Source: Sva-07 sp963747375 (GTDB taxonomy: Bacteria; Actinomycetota; Acidimicrobiia; Acidimicrobiales; Ilumatobacteraceae). From it: DNA of 64,000 nucleotides. The stretch spans positions 434,001-498,000 of the forward strand of contig CAVVFL010000002.1 of assembly GCA_963747375.1 (NCBI GenBank), given 5' to 3'. Shown here piece after piece: positions 47,543 through 56,657 of this stretch. A model generated the notes under the pieces. It did no database searches. It saw only the letters and a list, made by a program, of their open reading frames with translations, and was not told the origin of the DNA. The position numbers were made by a program, and so were the translations under genes. Within the stretch, counting starts at the first letter, position 1, and each line of letters begins with the position of its first letter.

Positions 47543-48676
47543 TCAGAATGAGGTGTTCGACAGATCGCATCCGAGTAGAAGCTTTCCGCCGGTGATGTAG
47601 GCGGCTGGACTCATGGCGACGTGCTTCGCGGCGGCACGTGCGTCTCTCTCACGCCGTTCGAGCGGTGACGATCGCATGATGGCGACGGTTCCGGCCATCT
47701 CGGTGACCAGATTGATCGCCCAGACGGCTGATTGGCTCGCGAACGTGCACGCAAGTCGGAACTCGACCCGGCCCGCTTACAGGTCTGTGCCCGCTTCGGT
47801 CGCCTCGAGCAGAGTGCTCATTGTGTGGCGGAGGTACGCCCGGCTCGCAGCGGTTTGCGCCTGGATCTGACCGAGTTGCGACTGAATCAGTTCACGTTCT
47901 GCGAACGGGACGCTGTCGCCGGACCGCTTTCCAGAGCGACCCTTGGTCGCGAAGTCATCGAGGGCGCCAGCTGCGATGCCGAGCGGCACGGTGGCCACCG
48001 TCCACGAAAAGATCGAACGGGTAGGGAGCCGATGGAGCGTGCCGGGCTGCGTCGGCTCGGGCTGGAAGGCGTGCGCGAAACGGTCAGGTACGAACACATC
48101 CACGAACTCGAAGTCGACGCTCCCCGTGGCGCACAGACCGGAAACCTGCCAGTTGTCGTGAAGCAGCACGTCCCTTCGGGGCGCATACACGAAGATCAGT
48201 TCACCGGTGATTTGCTCGCTGTCCTCGACCGCGCAGATCGGAGCGAACCATGTGCCGTGCGGCGAACCGCTTCCGAATGGCCACCGTCCCGTCACGGAGT
48301 ATCCGCCCGGCACGCGAACCGTGCGTCCGACCGCACCCGTCGAGGAGACCACGAACGCCAAGGGATCGTCGAAGATCTCTCGTGCGCTCACTGCCGGAAG
48401 GTATCCACCCGCGCGGGCCATGCCACCCCCATTGCCCACGAGCCAACCGGTCGTGCCATCGAGCGCGGCCGCTGCTTCAACGACATCCATGAACTCGAGC
48501 GCCGACAGACCGGGCCCACCGACCGATGTCGGCAACAGCAGGCGGAACAGGCCGAGCGCGGCGAGTTGCTCGAAGAGGTGATCAGGCAACCGACCGTTCG
48601 AGTCGAAGTCGCTGCGAAGCTCCGCCACCGCAGCGGCGAGCCCGTGGACTTCTGCTGCCAACTCGAGAGCTGTCAC
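47543..48676 (-). pseudogene. Acyl-CoA dehydrogenase-family protein interrupted by an in-frame TAA
   Basis: Flavoprotein of the acyl-CoA dehydrogenase/flavin monooxygenase type. The first part reads LFEQLAALGLFRLLLPTSVG, EAAAALDGTTGWLVGNGG, YSVTGRWPFGSGSPHGTWF and VDFEFVDVFVPDRF. A TAA at 47777-47779 stops it after 300 codons, but the same frame continues at once with VEFRLACTFASQSAVWAINL and ends naturally at 47543. Since the frame is unchanged, this is a point nonsense change (or two compensating errors), unlike the +1 breaks elsewhere. Start GTG 48676 is uncertain. Probably inactive. Confidence 0.75.
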
Positions 48677-48982
48677 CGAGCCCCGACTCTGTGCGATCGA
48701 TGCCGTAACTGTTCCCCTCGTTATCGTGAGGCTCACACTTGACCGTGGACCACCCCCCTCCTGCCGCTCGGCGCTGTCTCGCTGGCAGCGCCAGACCTCG
48801 CATGACAACGGCCGCTGATCCGGCGTTTCGTCCCGCAAACAGTGCCCGATAGGGGGATGCCATCCGGACGTGGCGTGTCGCATTCGACACCGGTCGGAGC
48901 TGTTCGTCGGATGTCTCACTGGGCGCACCCTTTCGGACGCTCGTCGATGGATCAGGGCGACCGGGCGCGGCACGGCTCTTGG
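48677..48982. other. Intergenic, 306 bp, with the resolvase leader
   Basis: Nothing coding seen. The last 50 bp (CCCTTTCGGACGCTCGTCGA and following) recur upstream of the other two resolvase copies (about 52455 and 56600), so they belong to the duplicated unit. Confidence 0.5.
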
Positions 48983-49213
48983 ATGGATGAAACACTGATT
49001 GGATACGCCCGATGCTCGACTGACGAGCAAGACCTCACGGCCCAACGTCAAGCGCTTCACGCGCTCGGCGTGCCGCCTGATCGCGTCTACATCGACCATG
49101 GCATCAGCAGCACCAAACGCGAGCGTCCCGGCCTCGATCAAGCACTGGCAGCGGTACGTACGGGCGACACGCTCGTCGTGCCGAAGCTCGAACGGCTTGC
49201 TCGATCTGTCTTC
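48983..49213 (+). pseudogene. Serine resolvase/invertase, N-terminal fragment (copy 1)
   Basis: Starts MDETLIGYARCSTDEQDLT with the catalytic serine in YARCSTDEQ, then GISSTKRERPGLDQALAAV and LVVPKLERLARSV. Homology to the other two copies stops abruptly near 49213 after that motif; the open frame continues to 49372 with unrelated sequence. The second half of the catalytic domain and the DNA-binding helix-turn-helix are missing, so it cannot be a working recombinase. About 92% identical to the 56658 copy at the DNA level by eye. Confidence 0.85.
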
Positions 49214-49326
49214 TCCTGCAGGTACTGCCAGATCGAAGACATCCTCGACAAGAACCCGGCACATACAATGTACGTGGCGTGCGGATCAAGGCTGCGTCGT
49301 GGACGTCTCGACGCGATCGGCCGGAG

Positions 49327-50403
49327 TTATCCCTCGGTAAGTGCCTCCACGAAGGGCGGCGCTCCGGAATAGACAAGTCCGGTCCACTGGTAGGTGGCCG
49401 TACCGGCCGGGGAGCCCGACCTTCTGCCGCGCCGTGGAGTCGGCTGTCGCCCACATGAAGAGGGTGAGCCCCTCGTAGTCACCGGACCCGGTCCACCATG
49501 AGATGCGGACGTCACCGTCTTGTTGCTCGTACATGGCCGAGTACACGCCATCCCACGAACCCCCATCGTTCGCAAGTGAGGCCGTTCCCCATTGGATCTG
49601 CGCGTAGCTTCCCGTCGTCGCCTGCTGCGTCCAGACGTCGGCCGCCCAGGTGCCCTCCATGACGCCCGTGACCCGTTCATTGTCGCCGGTGACGTCCTCG
49701 ATGAACACCCAGTCTCGCCATGCGCCGGGTCCGTCGCTACTCGCAGTGTTCGTACCCCCGGACACCTCGAACCCGAATGTTCCGGTCGCGAGTGTCGCCT
49801 CTGCGTCCACGATCGGCTCGATCGCTGGCTCGACCCTCGGCTCGGAGGTGAGCGGCGGTACTCCCGGATAGACGACGCCGCTCCACTCCCACGGAGATGC
49901 CGAACCGTCGGTGATCCACATGAAGAACGTCAGGCCCTCGTACGCGCCGGCTCCCTCCCACCACCGGGCGAGAAGATCACCCGTCTCCGTCGTGCGGATG
50001 CCTGAGTAGTCACCCCGCCAGCTCCCTGCGTCGTTCGTGAGCTCGCTCGTACCCCACTGCACGAGCGCGCCGCTCGACTCTGCGCTTTCCCACCGGTCCG
50101 CCTCCCACGTACCCTCCGCAGTGCCAGCCACCCTCGGATCGTCGCTGACCAACTCTTCGGTCAGCGCCCCACCGCGGCTGGAAATCGATCCGTCATCGTT
50201 CACCGTGACGGTTCCCTCCGACACGGTGAACGTCGTCGTACCGGTCACCAGCGTTGCGCCGATGGGCTCTACGGAGTCGGTCGTCGAAGCGGTCGGCGAC
50301 GTCGTGTCGACTGCCTCATCGGTTGTGTCGCTGGCGCTCGAACAGCCGACGACGATCGACCCGACGACGATGAGCGCCACGATCGCTCGCCGTCGCGTGG
50401 TCA
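49327..50403 (-). CDS. Lipoprotein with two internal repeats, one frame break
   Basis: Exported lipoprotein of about 358 residues: basic MTTRRR, hydrophobic AIVALIVVGSIVVGC with lipobox cysteine, a Thr/Ser-rich linker, then two homologous domains of about 125 residues. Each repeat contains EGTW-AD-W, QWGT--L-ND-GSW-G-YS and W-G-G-YEGLT-FMW. A +1 break near 49395 is needed to reach the natural end (QWTGLVYSGAPPFVEALTEG), which matches the end of repeat 1 (WSGVVYPGVPPL). I do not recognise the family; an extracellular beta-sandwich is likely. An ATG 9 bp further upstream is also possible. Confidence 0.72.
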
Positions 50404-50806
50404 TGTGTGGCATCGATGACGCCCCCTCGTAACGCGGGGATGTTGTGATCCGCGAGGTTCGCATGACCGTCTCCCTTCGTGCCACTGAAACCGCTCTCCA
50501 TTATCTTGAAACGTCGGTCGAACGACTCGCTAGGGTCCGATGGCCCGTGGCCTCCGTCTGCACGAAACCGTGCGTGATTGGTCGACCGGGGTGCCGAGTT
50601 GTTCGGAGAGATTGTCCAGCGCATCGGCGGCGCTGTATCGACCTGACACTCAACCGCCGGTGACGCCGTTGCGTTCGAGCCGGCTGCAAGGGTTACGCGG
50701 AGACTCACTCGATCTCCTCGGCAGCAATCGGCACGTCGGTCGTCGCCTCGAGTCGTTCGTGAACCGCCAGCCATGGTCGCGCGCCCGAAGGTTGGTCTCG
50801 ACGAGA

Positions 50807-50840
50807 CGTCTCATGCCGGTCCCAAGCGGCATGGGAGGCT
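50807..50840 (+). repeat. Accessory-region repeat, partial copy 3
   Basis: CGTCTCATGCCGGTCCCAAG aligns with the start of copies 1 and 2; after that it diverges. Confidence 0.5.
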
Positions 50841-51101
50841 GGTCGCGCGATCCAGCGGGAATGGATCGAGGTTGTACACCGACCCGGTCGTGGGGTTCAG
50901 CTGGAATTGGGGGTCTGTGCGTTTCACAGTCAGTCGTGTGACCGAACATGCACCACGCCGGGGACGAGCGCGCCGCACAATCGGGAGAACAGCTTCACGA
51001 CGACATTGTGCACACCTGTCATTGCGACGTGTTGTGGCAATAGGGGACGCCCGCCGGACAGCATATGCGTCTGCAGGCCCAACCAAGGGAGCGTGGCGAG
51101 C

Positions 51102-51130
51102 CGTCTCAGATGCGGGTCCTCAGATGAGCC
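51102..51130 (+). repeat. Accessory-region repeat, partial copy 4
   Basis: CGTCTCAGATGCGGGTCCTC aligns with the repeat start; further downstream (about 51224) TCGGCGATCAG recalls the second conserved block. Confidence 0.5.
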
Positions 51131-51257
51131 GACAGATTCGCGGTGTTCTGGGCCGTCCGAAGCGCACCGCACCATCGGCTGCTACACACGGACGGTGCGG
51201 GCTCGAAACCATACGGGTATCGGCGATCAGCCCGCGGCGTCGGGTTCCCCGCAAGAT

Positions 51258-51758
51258 TCACGAGGATCCGAGGTGCTCGCTCATCCAGGTCTGCTCGTGG
51301 TCAAGTGCACGACGGGTGTCGTTGGCCACCAAGTCGGCGATCTTGCCGCCGATCAGCGGCACTTTGCACTCGACGGTCACCTCGGTGGTGTTCGTGCACC
51401 CCTTCGCTCCGCGAGGAACGAGCTGAAGTGTGCCTTGCAGCCGAACAGGGGCGCCCTTGGCTTCCACGGCGAACGTTCCGCTGCGCCGCCCTTTGCTATC
51501 AGCCCCGGACCAGACATCGGTCTGGTTGACGTGCTGTTTGGGTGACAACACCTTCTTCGCGAACCCGGGCAACTCGAGGGGAACGACTCGAGTGGTGACC
51601 ATGGTGACTGAGCCATCGTCGCCCTGGTCACGTCGAACGAGCTGCACCTCGCTCTGACCGATCGCTTCGTATTTCGACTTCACCGCTTCGAAGTCGGTCA
51701 GCGCAGCGAATACCTCACCGGCAGGGTGTTGATAGGCATGGATGGCGTTGAATTGCAT
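51258..51758 (-). CDS. DUF2505 family protein (SRPBCC fold)
   Basis: 166-residue protein starting QFNAIHAYQHPAGEVFAALTD, with SVTMVTTRVVPLELPGFAKKV and a C-terminal helix ending ALDHEQTWMSEHL. This is the DUF2505 pattern common in actinobacteria, a Bet v 1-like domain of unknown ligand. Unbroken, ATG start at 51758. It is one of two SRPBCC-type proteins in the accessory region. Confidence 0.8.
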   Translation of the reverse strand: MQFNAIHAYQHPAGEVFAALTDFEAVKSKYEAIGQSEVQLVRRDQGDDGSVTMVTTRVVPLELPGFAKKVLSPKQHVNQTDVWSGADSKGRRSGTFAVEAKGAPVRLQGTLQLVPRGAKGCTNTTEVTVECKVPLIGGKIADLVANDTRRALDHEQTWMSEHLGSS

Positions 51759-52073
51759 GCGGCCTCCTCTTGTTCCCGTCCGCCATCATGGGCCCAGCCA
51801 CGACGTGACAACAGAGCCAAACGACATGTCAGGTCGGCTCGGAAATCGACCTCGCTCCCCACCGTGGCGCGCAGTCGCACGGAGTGGGCGAGCTCAGGCC
51901 GTAGATCTTCCAGTCGGCGACCGGCATCTGACCTCCAAGCACGGAGACCACGTCCTGAACCAGCGGGTGTCCGATGGGCGGTCGTCAACGGGACATTCTC
52001 AGGAGACATTACGAGCGAGGTCCCGAGTCGACGGACCCATTCGGGCGACACGATCGGATCTACCATCACACGG
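51759..52073. other. Intergenic, 315 bp
   Basis: Divergent gap between the DUF2505 and Dabb genes; must hold both promoters. No conserved frame or clear hairpin seen. Confidence 0.4.
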
Positions 52074-52421
52074 ATGATCCGGCACTGCGTTCTCCTCAGA
52101 TTCGCAGCGGAGGTCAGCAACAGCGACAAGGACGCGATCTATCAGAGGCTTGCATCCCTGCAGGGCGTGGTGCCGGGCTTCGAACGGATCGTGTGCGGCG
52201 TCAACTCGAGCGTCGAGCGCCTTTCACAGGGCTTCGACGACGGCTTCGTGATCGAGTTCGTCGACACGTCGGCACGAGACACCTATCTCGCGCATCCTGA
52301 CCACCAGCGCGCAGGAGCAGCGTTGGCCGCCATGCTCGACGGTGGACACGAGGGACTCGTTGTGTTCGACCTCGACGACGATGTACGCCGAGTACCGCCC
52401 GCCGCCATTACAGCCCGATAG
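52074..52421 (+). CDS. Dabb (stress-responsive alpha/beta barrel) protein
   Basis: 115-residue dimeric alpha/beta barrel protein: MIRHCVLLRFAAEVSNSDKD, LQGVVPGFERIVCGVN, and DTYLAHPDHQRAGAAL followed by GLVVFDLD. The conserved histidine in HPDHQ is typical of Dabb domains. The ATG at 52074 is the family start. Role unknown; in other bacteria such proteins are small stress proteins or polyketide cyclases. Confidence 0.85.
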   Translation: MIRHCVLLRFAAEVSNSDKDAIYQRLASLQGVVPGFERIVCGVNSSVERLSQGFDDGFVIEFVDTSARDTYLAHPDHQRAGAALAAMLDGGHEGLVVFDLDDDVRRVPPAAITAR

Positions 52422-52439
52422 GGCGACGCGGCCGTTCGA

Positions 52440-52880
52440 GTGGCCGACGACCCCCTTTCGGACGCTCGTCGATGGATCGGGGCGACCGACACGCTCGTCG
52501 TGTCGAAGCTCGACCGGCTTGCTCGATCCGTTCCCGATGCTCGAGGCATCGGTGACACTCTCGCCAAGCGTGGGGTGTCGCTGTCGCTCGGCGGTCAGAT
52601 CTACGACCCGGACGACCCGATGGGGAAGCTGTTCTTCAACATCCTCGCCACGTTCGCCGAGTTCGAGGTGGACCTGATCCGGATGCGCACCCGTGAAGGG
52701 ATGGCCGTCGCAAGGGCCCAAGGCAAGTTGAAAGGCCGCCAGCCGAAGCTGTCTGCGAAGCAGCAGCGTGAGCTCAAGCGGATGCACCAGACCGGCGAGT
52801 ACACGATCTCAGATCTCGGCGAGCTCTTCTCGGTGTCGCGGCCGACGGTGTACCGCACCATCAGCCGAACGAACCCATAG
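52440..52880 (+). pseudogene. Serine resolvase, N-terminally deleted copy (copy 2)
   Basis: Reads in one frame to the end: DTLVVSKLDRLARSVPDARG, LAKRGVSLSLGGQIYDPDDP, MGKLFFNILATFAEFEVDL, RTREGMAVARAQGKLKGRQP and the helix-turn-helix ISDLGELFSVSRPTVYRTIS. The first 60 residues, with the catalytic serine, are gone: the conserved leader (CTTTCGGACGCTCGTCGATG) runs straight into the middle of the gene. The short open start (GTG 52440) uses leader sequence. It may still make a DNA-binding fragment but not an active recombinase. Confidence 0.85.
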
Positions 52881-53004
52881 CCAGTCAGTCCGGTGGACAA
52901 GACGGCGTTTCGACAGGGCCCTCATTTGTGATCGCCGCGCGGCCTTGTTCTCCTCTCGTCAGGTGAGACAAGCGAGGGCGCTCGGGCGTCGTAGGTTGGT
53001 CCGG

Positions 53005-53267
53005 ATGCCTCGGCTGAGTGAGTTCTACGGGATCAGCGATCTACATGTACTTCGCGGATCACAACCCGCCTCACTTCCATGCGATCTACTCCGAGCACGA
53101 AGCACTGATCCGAATCGACGATGGCGGCACGATCAGAGGTGACCTTCCCAGGACCGCAGCCACGCCTGGTGGAGCAGTGGCGAGCATTTCACCACGACGA
53201 ACTTCTTGCGAACTGGCTGTTGGCCCAAGAGCCAGCAGCCCTGTCGGGGATCGAGCCGCTCCAGTAG
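53005..53267 (+). CDS. DUF4160 protein, two frame breaks
   Basis: About 86 residues after correction: MPRLSEFYGI, then IYMYFADHNPPHFHAIYSEH, ALIRIDDGGTI and, in the last frame, LVEQWRAFHHDELLANWLLA. The HNPPHFHA motif is diagnostic of DUF4160. Breaks near 53036 and 53140, each one extra base. Stop TAG at 53265-53267, 9 bp before the DUF2442 start. DUF4160 and DUF2442 genes are commonly adjacent and have been suggested to be toxin-antitoxin-like; function unproven. Confidence 0.8.
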
Positions 53268-53276
53268 CGTGTGCTC

Positions 53277-53639
53277 ATGACCGCTCTCGCCCGCGTCACA
53301 GCCGTCGAGCATCTCGGCGAGCGCTTCTTGCGCATCACGTTCTCCGATGGCATCGTGCGCGAACTGGACTTCGCCGACGCACTGCCTGGCGTGCTCGCAA
53401 CGATCGACGATGATGAGGTCTTCTCCGGAGTCACAGTCGACTCGGTTGCTGGCACGATCTCCTGGCCGAATGGCATCGACCTGGACCCCGACGTCCTGCA
53501 CGGCGACGATGCGTCAGCGTCGGTCGTTCAGCCGCAGGTCGTCGCGAGTACTTGTTGCAGCAGACGAGTGAACGCGGCCAATTCGATCCCACGCACGAAC
53601 GAAGTCGTCGGCGTCGCTGACTCGAACGCCGGCCGTTGA
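53277..53639 (+). CDS. DUF2442 protein
   Basis: DUF2442 domain: VTAVEHLGERFLRITFSDGI, VRELDFADALPGVL, and the closing ISWPNGIDLDPDVLHGD. The conserved domain ends near residue 75; the remaining 45 residues after GDDASAS are not family-like and may come from a further frame slip near 53515. The ATG at 53277 is preferred over the in-frame GTG at 53271. Partner of the DUF4160 gene just upstream. Confidence 0.78.
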   Translation: MTALARVTAVEHLGERFLRITFSDGIVRELDFADALPGVLATIDDDEVFSGVTVDSVAGTISWPNGIDLDPDVLHGDDASASVVQPQVVASTCCSRRVNAANSIPRTNEVVGVADSNAGR

Positions 53640-53651
53640 TCTTGTCTAGCG

Positions 53652-53700
53652 GCGGGTCCTCAACCGGACGGTTCAGGTGTCCATGAATCGGCGATCAGGG
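53652..53700 (+). repeat. Accessory-region repeat, partial copy 5
   Basis: GCGGGTCCTCAACCGGACGG followed 25 bp later by TCGGCGATCAGGGATGG. It sits between the DUF2442 end and the VapC end and overlaps the last bases of the latter. Confidence 0.55.
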
Positions 53701-54073
53701 ATGGATCAACTCGACATGGCGGCCCGAAGCTGCCGCCAGCGTCTCAATGTCGGAACGATCGACCGTCACGATCTCGTCCCCGTCACTCGCGAGCAACACG
53801 ACGGCAGCGTCGATGACGTCGGACATGCCAGCTGCGCCGAGCAGTCGCCCCACAGCTCGACCGAGCGGCTCATCAAGTGCGATGACCTCGATGCCCCCGA
53901 GCGCCTGGGACAAGCGAGCTTGACGCAGGGCCGCCGCGCCACACTTGCCCGAGAACTCCGGCATGGGTGATCGGAACGTCACCGCTGACCTGCGCAGCCT
54001 TCAGTCGGATCCACATCTGACGTTCGTTGCGTTCCAGAGCCACGAAGGCTCCGCTGTCGAGCACGAGGGTCAC
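53695..54073 (-). CDS. PIN-domain toxin (VapC-like), one frame break
   Basis: PIN ribonuclease of about 126 residues: TLVLDSGAFVALERNERQMW with the first aspartate, ITHAGVLGQVWRGG, then after a +1 break near 53945 LRQARLSQALGGIEVIAL, SDVIDAAVVLLASDGDEIVT and DRSDIETLAA. The acidic residues expected in a PIN active site are kept. GTG start overlaps the antitoxin stop by 4 bp. Second VapBC pair of the window, of a different subtype from the one at 44.05 kb. Confidence 0.82.
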
Positions 54074-54374
54074 GCCGACCTCGTCGTGCGTGGTGCGGGC
54101 AGACGACGACCACGCACGACGCGTGCATCCTCGCGATCGGCTCGTCGCTGGCGGGCGATCTCCTCAACGGTGATCTCGCCGAACTCATCCTCGATGGTCC
54201 GAAACCGCAGCAGCCAGGACGGCGAGCTTACGGTCTCGCAGGACCCTGTCCTCGAGCGCGGCGCTCACCCAACCACTGACCGAATCCGCTTGTCCAGCCG
54301 CCACAGCTCGCTGACCTGCCTCGACGAGCGCTGGGTCGACCGTCACGGTGCAGCCGTTGCTTTCTTGACGTCAT
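54070..54374 (-). CDS. Antitoxin of the second VapBC-type pair, two frame breaks
   Basis: Recovered by joining three frames: ATG at 54374, then VTVDPALVEAGQRAVAAGQA, DSVSGWVSAALEDRVLRDRK and LAVLAAA, and finally IEDEFGEITVEEIARQRRAD ending in VVRGRR. This order, with the EFGEITxEEIA motif, matches antitoxins paired with PIN toxins in actinobacteria. Breaks near 54355 and 54195, each one extra base. No single open frame covers it. Stop TGA overlaps the toxin GTG. Confidence 0.68.
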
Positions 54375-54852
54375 ACCTGAATACTACACGAGTATGACTC
54401 TGTGCGCATCACCTCAGTACGTCGTTGGGGACAGATCCTGAGGCCCGGAGCATGGTCTGCGAGCCATCTCAGATGCCGGTCGTCCACCGGACGATCTCTG
54501 CGACGCGTCGACGTCCTGGGTGTTGCTCCCCGACGAGAGTCGTCCCTGTGGAGATTCCTCAACTGGACACGGCGTCGCTGATCCGGCGATATGGGACGGC
54601 CCGGTCGGCGTCCGGACCCAGGGATTGCGGGGCAGTCGATAAGGGGCGATACCGGGTGGCGGTGAATTGGTCTCCGCCCGGACGTGGTCGTTGAGCGCTC
54701 GACGCGCGGTTGTCGCTGCTCGTTCGGTCGAGCGTTGTGACATCCGTCGTTTGTGATCGACATCACAGCAAATGACCGACGGGATCCCGATGCCATAGAA
54801 CGCTGGGCACTTCATCAACGAGGGTGAAGGCCGGACCTTGAAAGGGGACATC
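54375..54852. other. Intergenic, 478 bp, with repeat copy 6
   Basis: Holds two blocks of the accessory-region repeat (54461-54500 and 54545-54590). No supported gene. The last 60 bp are AT-richer (GTGATCGACATCACAGCAAA) and probably carry the promoter of the exported protein at 54853. Confidence 0.5.
54461..54590 (+). repeat. Accessory-region repeat, copy 6
   Basis: First block CATCTCAGATGCCGGTCGTC then CACCGGACGATC; second block CTGTGGAGATTCCTCAACTG then GACACGGCGTCGCTGATCCG. The second block is shared with the copies at 55808 and 57259. Confidence 0.7.
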
Positions 54853-55419
54853 ATGAATCCATTCACCGGAAAACTGCTCATCGGTGCACTCGTCATAGCA
54901 ACTTCTGCTCTCGGCGCAACATCCGCAAATGCCGCCCAAGGTGGTACCGATCGTCCGATGAAGGCGACTGCGACCGGAACGAACACCATCGCAGACTTCG
55001 CAGCGGGCGAGTGTGGCTTTCCCATCGACCCTGGTGATGGTCGTGGGCCGCGCCTCGTATGCGATCAAACCATCGACCTCGACTTCAAGGGGACCCATGT
55101 CGGCAGAAGCGGCTACACCAGTACCGGTTCCATCACACTGTTTCTCGCGGAGGGTTGCCTTACGTCCAGCTCGACGCTTGGTGTGGTTTTCGAGTCGTCT
55201 CAGACAGGGACGATTGTTGCAGCAAATGGGGACACGTTGACCGCCCAACTTGAAAATAGTGGCTGTGGCGATGGCATTACTCAGGCTGAGCCGACGGGAA
55301 CGTTCAGCATCATCGGCGGCACGGGCCGATTCGAGGGGGCCACGGGGTCAGGTACTGTGAACGGTGTCGCACTCGGTTCCTCGTTGTCCAACGAGTGGGC
55401 AGGGACGGTCAGCTACTAA
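54853..55419 (+). CDS. Exported protein of unknown family
   Basis: 188 residues with a clear Sec signal peptide: NPFTGKLLIGALVIATSALG, cleavage near SANAAQ. The mature part is rich in Gly, Thr and Ser with predicted beta-strands: ITLFLAEGC, TGTIVAANGDTLTAQLENSG and FSIIGGTGRFEGATGSGTVN. Four cysteines could form two disulphides. The FSIIGGTGRF-GATG ending is common in small secreted beta-barrel-like proteins. I chose ATG 54853, preceded by AAAGGGG at 7 bp, over the upstream in-frame ATG. Base use is less GC-rich than its neighbours, as in acquired DNA. Confidence 0.78.
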   Translation: MNPFTGKLLIGALVIATSALGATSANAAQGGTDRPMKATATGTNTIADFAAGECGFPIDPGDGRGPRLVCDQTIDLDFKGTHVGRSGYTSTGSITLFLAEGCLTSSSTLGVVFESSQTGTIVAANGDTLTAQLENSGCGDGITQAEPTGTFSIIGGTGRFEGATGSGTVNGVALGSSLSNEWAGTVSY

Positions 55420-55892
55420 CGCACCCGCATGAGCCGTCGGCCTGCCAAGATCGGAAGACGGTCCAGAAGCAACTTGCGTGTTACGTGCGGCCTGCGCTCT
55501 TGCCGCGAAGGACCTCAGCGGGCCGCATCGCGCACGAACGCAACCGAGGCCGCCACGTGAGTAACCGGAAGGACCGTCAACTTGACAGCACAGAGCACCT
55601 AGCTTCGATCCGACGGGTTCCTGCCACAGCGGGAACGAAGCGAGAGGAATCCAGCGAAGTCGGGCCGTCAGCTACGTGGAGATCCCACTCGCGCCGTATC
55701 CCAGAAGTGCCGATAGGCGACAGCGTCATGGATGGCTGGGAGTGCCGCCTGCGAGCGGTGTCCGATAGGGGACGGACACCGGACGTTCTCGTCGCCTCGA
55801 ATGCATTGGTGCAGATCCTCAAAGTCGTCTCTGTTGAGGTTCCTTCACCGGACACGTGTCGCTGATCCGGCGTCGGGCCTTCCGGCGGTCGG
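55420..55892. other. Intergenic, 473 bp, with repeat copy 7
   Basis: Between the exported protein and the end of the DUF5615 toxin. Repeat block at 55808-55872; a small hairpin GTCCGATAGGGGACGGAC lies at about 55760. No supported gene. Confidence 0.5.
55808..55872 (+). repeat. Accessory-region repeat, copy 7
   Basis: GGTGCAGATCCTCAAAGTCG, TCTCTGTTGAGGTTCCTTCA, CCGGACAC, then GTCGCTGATCCGGCG. Closely matches the right half of the copy at 57259 and the second block at 54545. Confidence 0.7.
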
Positions 55893-56270
55893 CTAGTTCT
55901 CTGGCTGGAGCGGCAGGCTCCGAATCCGGACGCGGTCGTTGTCGAGGACAACGATCGCCCCGAAGCCAGGTCATCGGCGACGGCTTGGAGGTTGGCGACG
56001 ATCAAGGAAGCGATCTCGCTTCGCGCGACGGCCTTCTTGACGCCGTAACAAAATCACGGACGGCTCGTTTGCGTTGGAGCGAGCGAGCAACTCGCCGAAG
56101 TCAGTGTCTGATGAGATCAGCACGGCCTCGGCGTCCCTGGCCGCTGCGAGGACCACATCGTCCGGCGCCTCACGCATACCCAGGTCGCGGACGTGTTCTG
56201 CGAGGTGATCAGCGTCAGCCAGCAAACCGACCAGCGCCGGTGAGACGTTCTGGTCGAGCAGGAACTTCAC
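55893..56270 (-). CDS. DUF5615 PIN-like toxin, two frame breaks
   Basis: Mut7-C/PIN-like protein: MKFLLDQNVSPALVGLLADA with the first aspartate, HVRDLGMREAPDDVVLAAAR and VLISSDTDFGELLARSN with the SDTDF motif. After breaks near 56022 (one extra base) and 55965 (one missing G in a G run), the frame gives IASLIVANLQAVADDL and a C-terminal IVVLDNDRVRIRSLPLQ, ending at TAG 55893. Corrected length about 125 residues, normal for DUF5615. Overlaps the DUF433 partner by 4 bp. Confidence 0.8.
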
Positions 56271-56494
56271 GCTGACATGAGAGGCAACTGGCGTTCCTGG
56301 ACGGCGAGCGCTGCGAATCTGAGCGCTTCGGAGATGTCCTCCGCCTCGAGGTCAGGATGCTCCGAGAGGATTTCCTCATTGGTCATCCCGTCAGCCACCA
56401 TCGCAACAACGGTTGCGACCGGGAACCGAAGGCCACGGATACATGGTACGCCAGCCATCTTGGATGGGTCCGAGGTGATCCTGGCGAAGGCCAT
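56267..56494 (-). CDS. DUF433 antitoxin-like protein
   Basis: 75-residue DUF433 protein: ARITSDPSKMAGVPCIRGLR, FPVATVVAMVADGMTNEEIL and YPDLEAEDI-like HPDLEAEDISEALRFAA. It has a predicted helix-turn-helix. The DUF433/DUF5615 order and 4-bp overlap are characteristic of this putative toxin-antitoxin pair. Confidence 0.87.
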   Translation of the reverse strand: MAFARITSDPSKMAGVPCIRGLRFPVATVVAMVADGMTNEEILSEHPDLEAEDISEALRFAALAVQERQLPLMSA

Positions 56495-56657
56495 TGGGCC
56501 AGGTTACCCCGACGCGGTCGCTTGGGTCCCTACATCGCAGGCCGACATGGCGGAGCCCTCGACACCGTTTCGGAGGAGTTCGTTGGATGACCCAATCGGC
56601 GCACCCATCCGGACGCACGCGATGGATCAGAGCGACTGGGCGCGTCACAGTTCTTGG

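Larger units (their letters stand above)
50404..51257. other. Intergenic, 854 bp, no supported gene
   Basis: Several open frames exist on both strands but none shows family-like sequence or a good start. Two degenerate copies of the accessory-region repeat lie here (about 50807 and 51102). Probably remnants of decayed inserts. Confidence 0.5.

Noticed and set aside
49214..49372. Tail of the copy 1 resolvase frame (QIEDILDKNPAHTMYVACGS)
   Set aside because: Looks as if it might be a piece of another small gene fused to the resolvase, but it is too short to assign.
50404..51257. Open frames of 80-220 codons in the gap
   Set aside because: Arginine/serine-rich composition typical of out-of-frame high-GC DNA, no start signals, no recognisable family.
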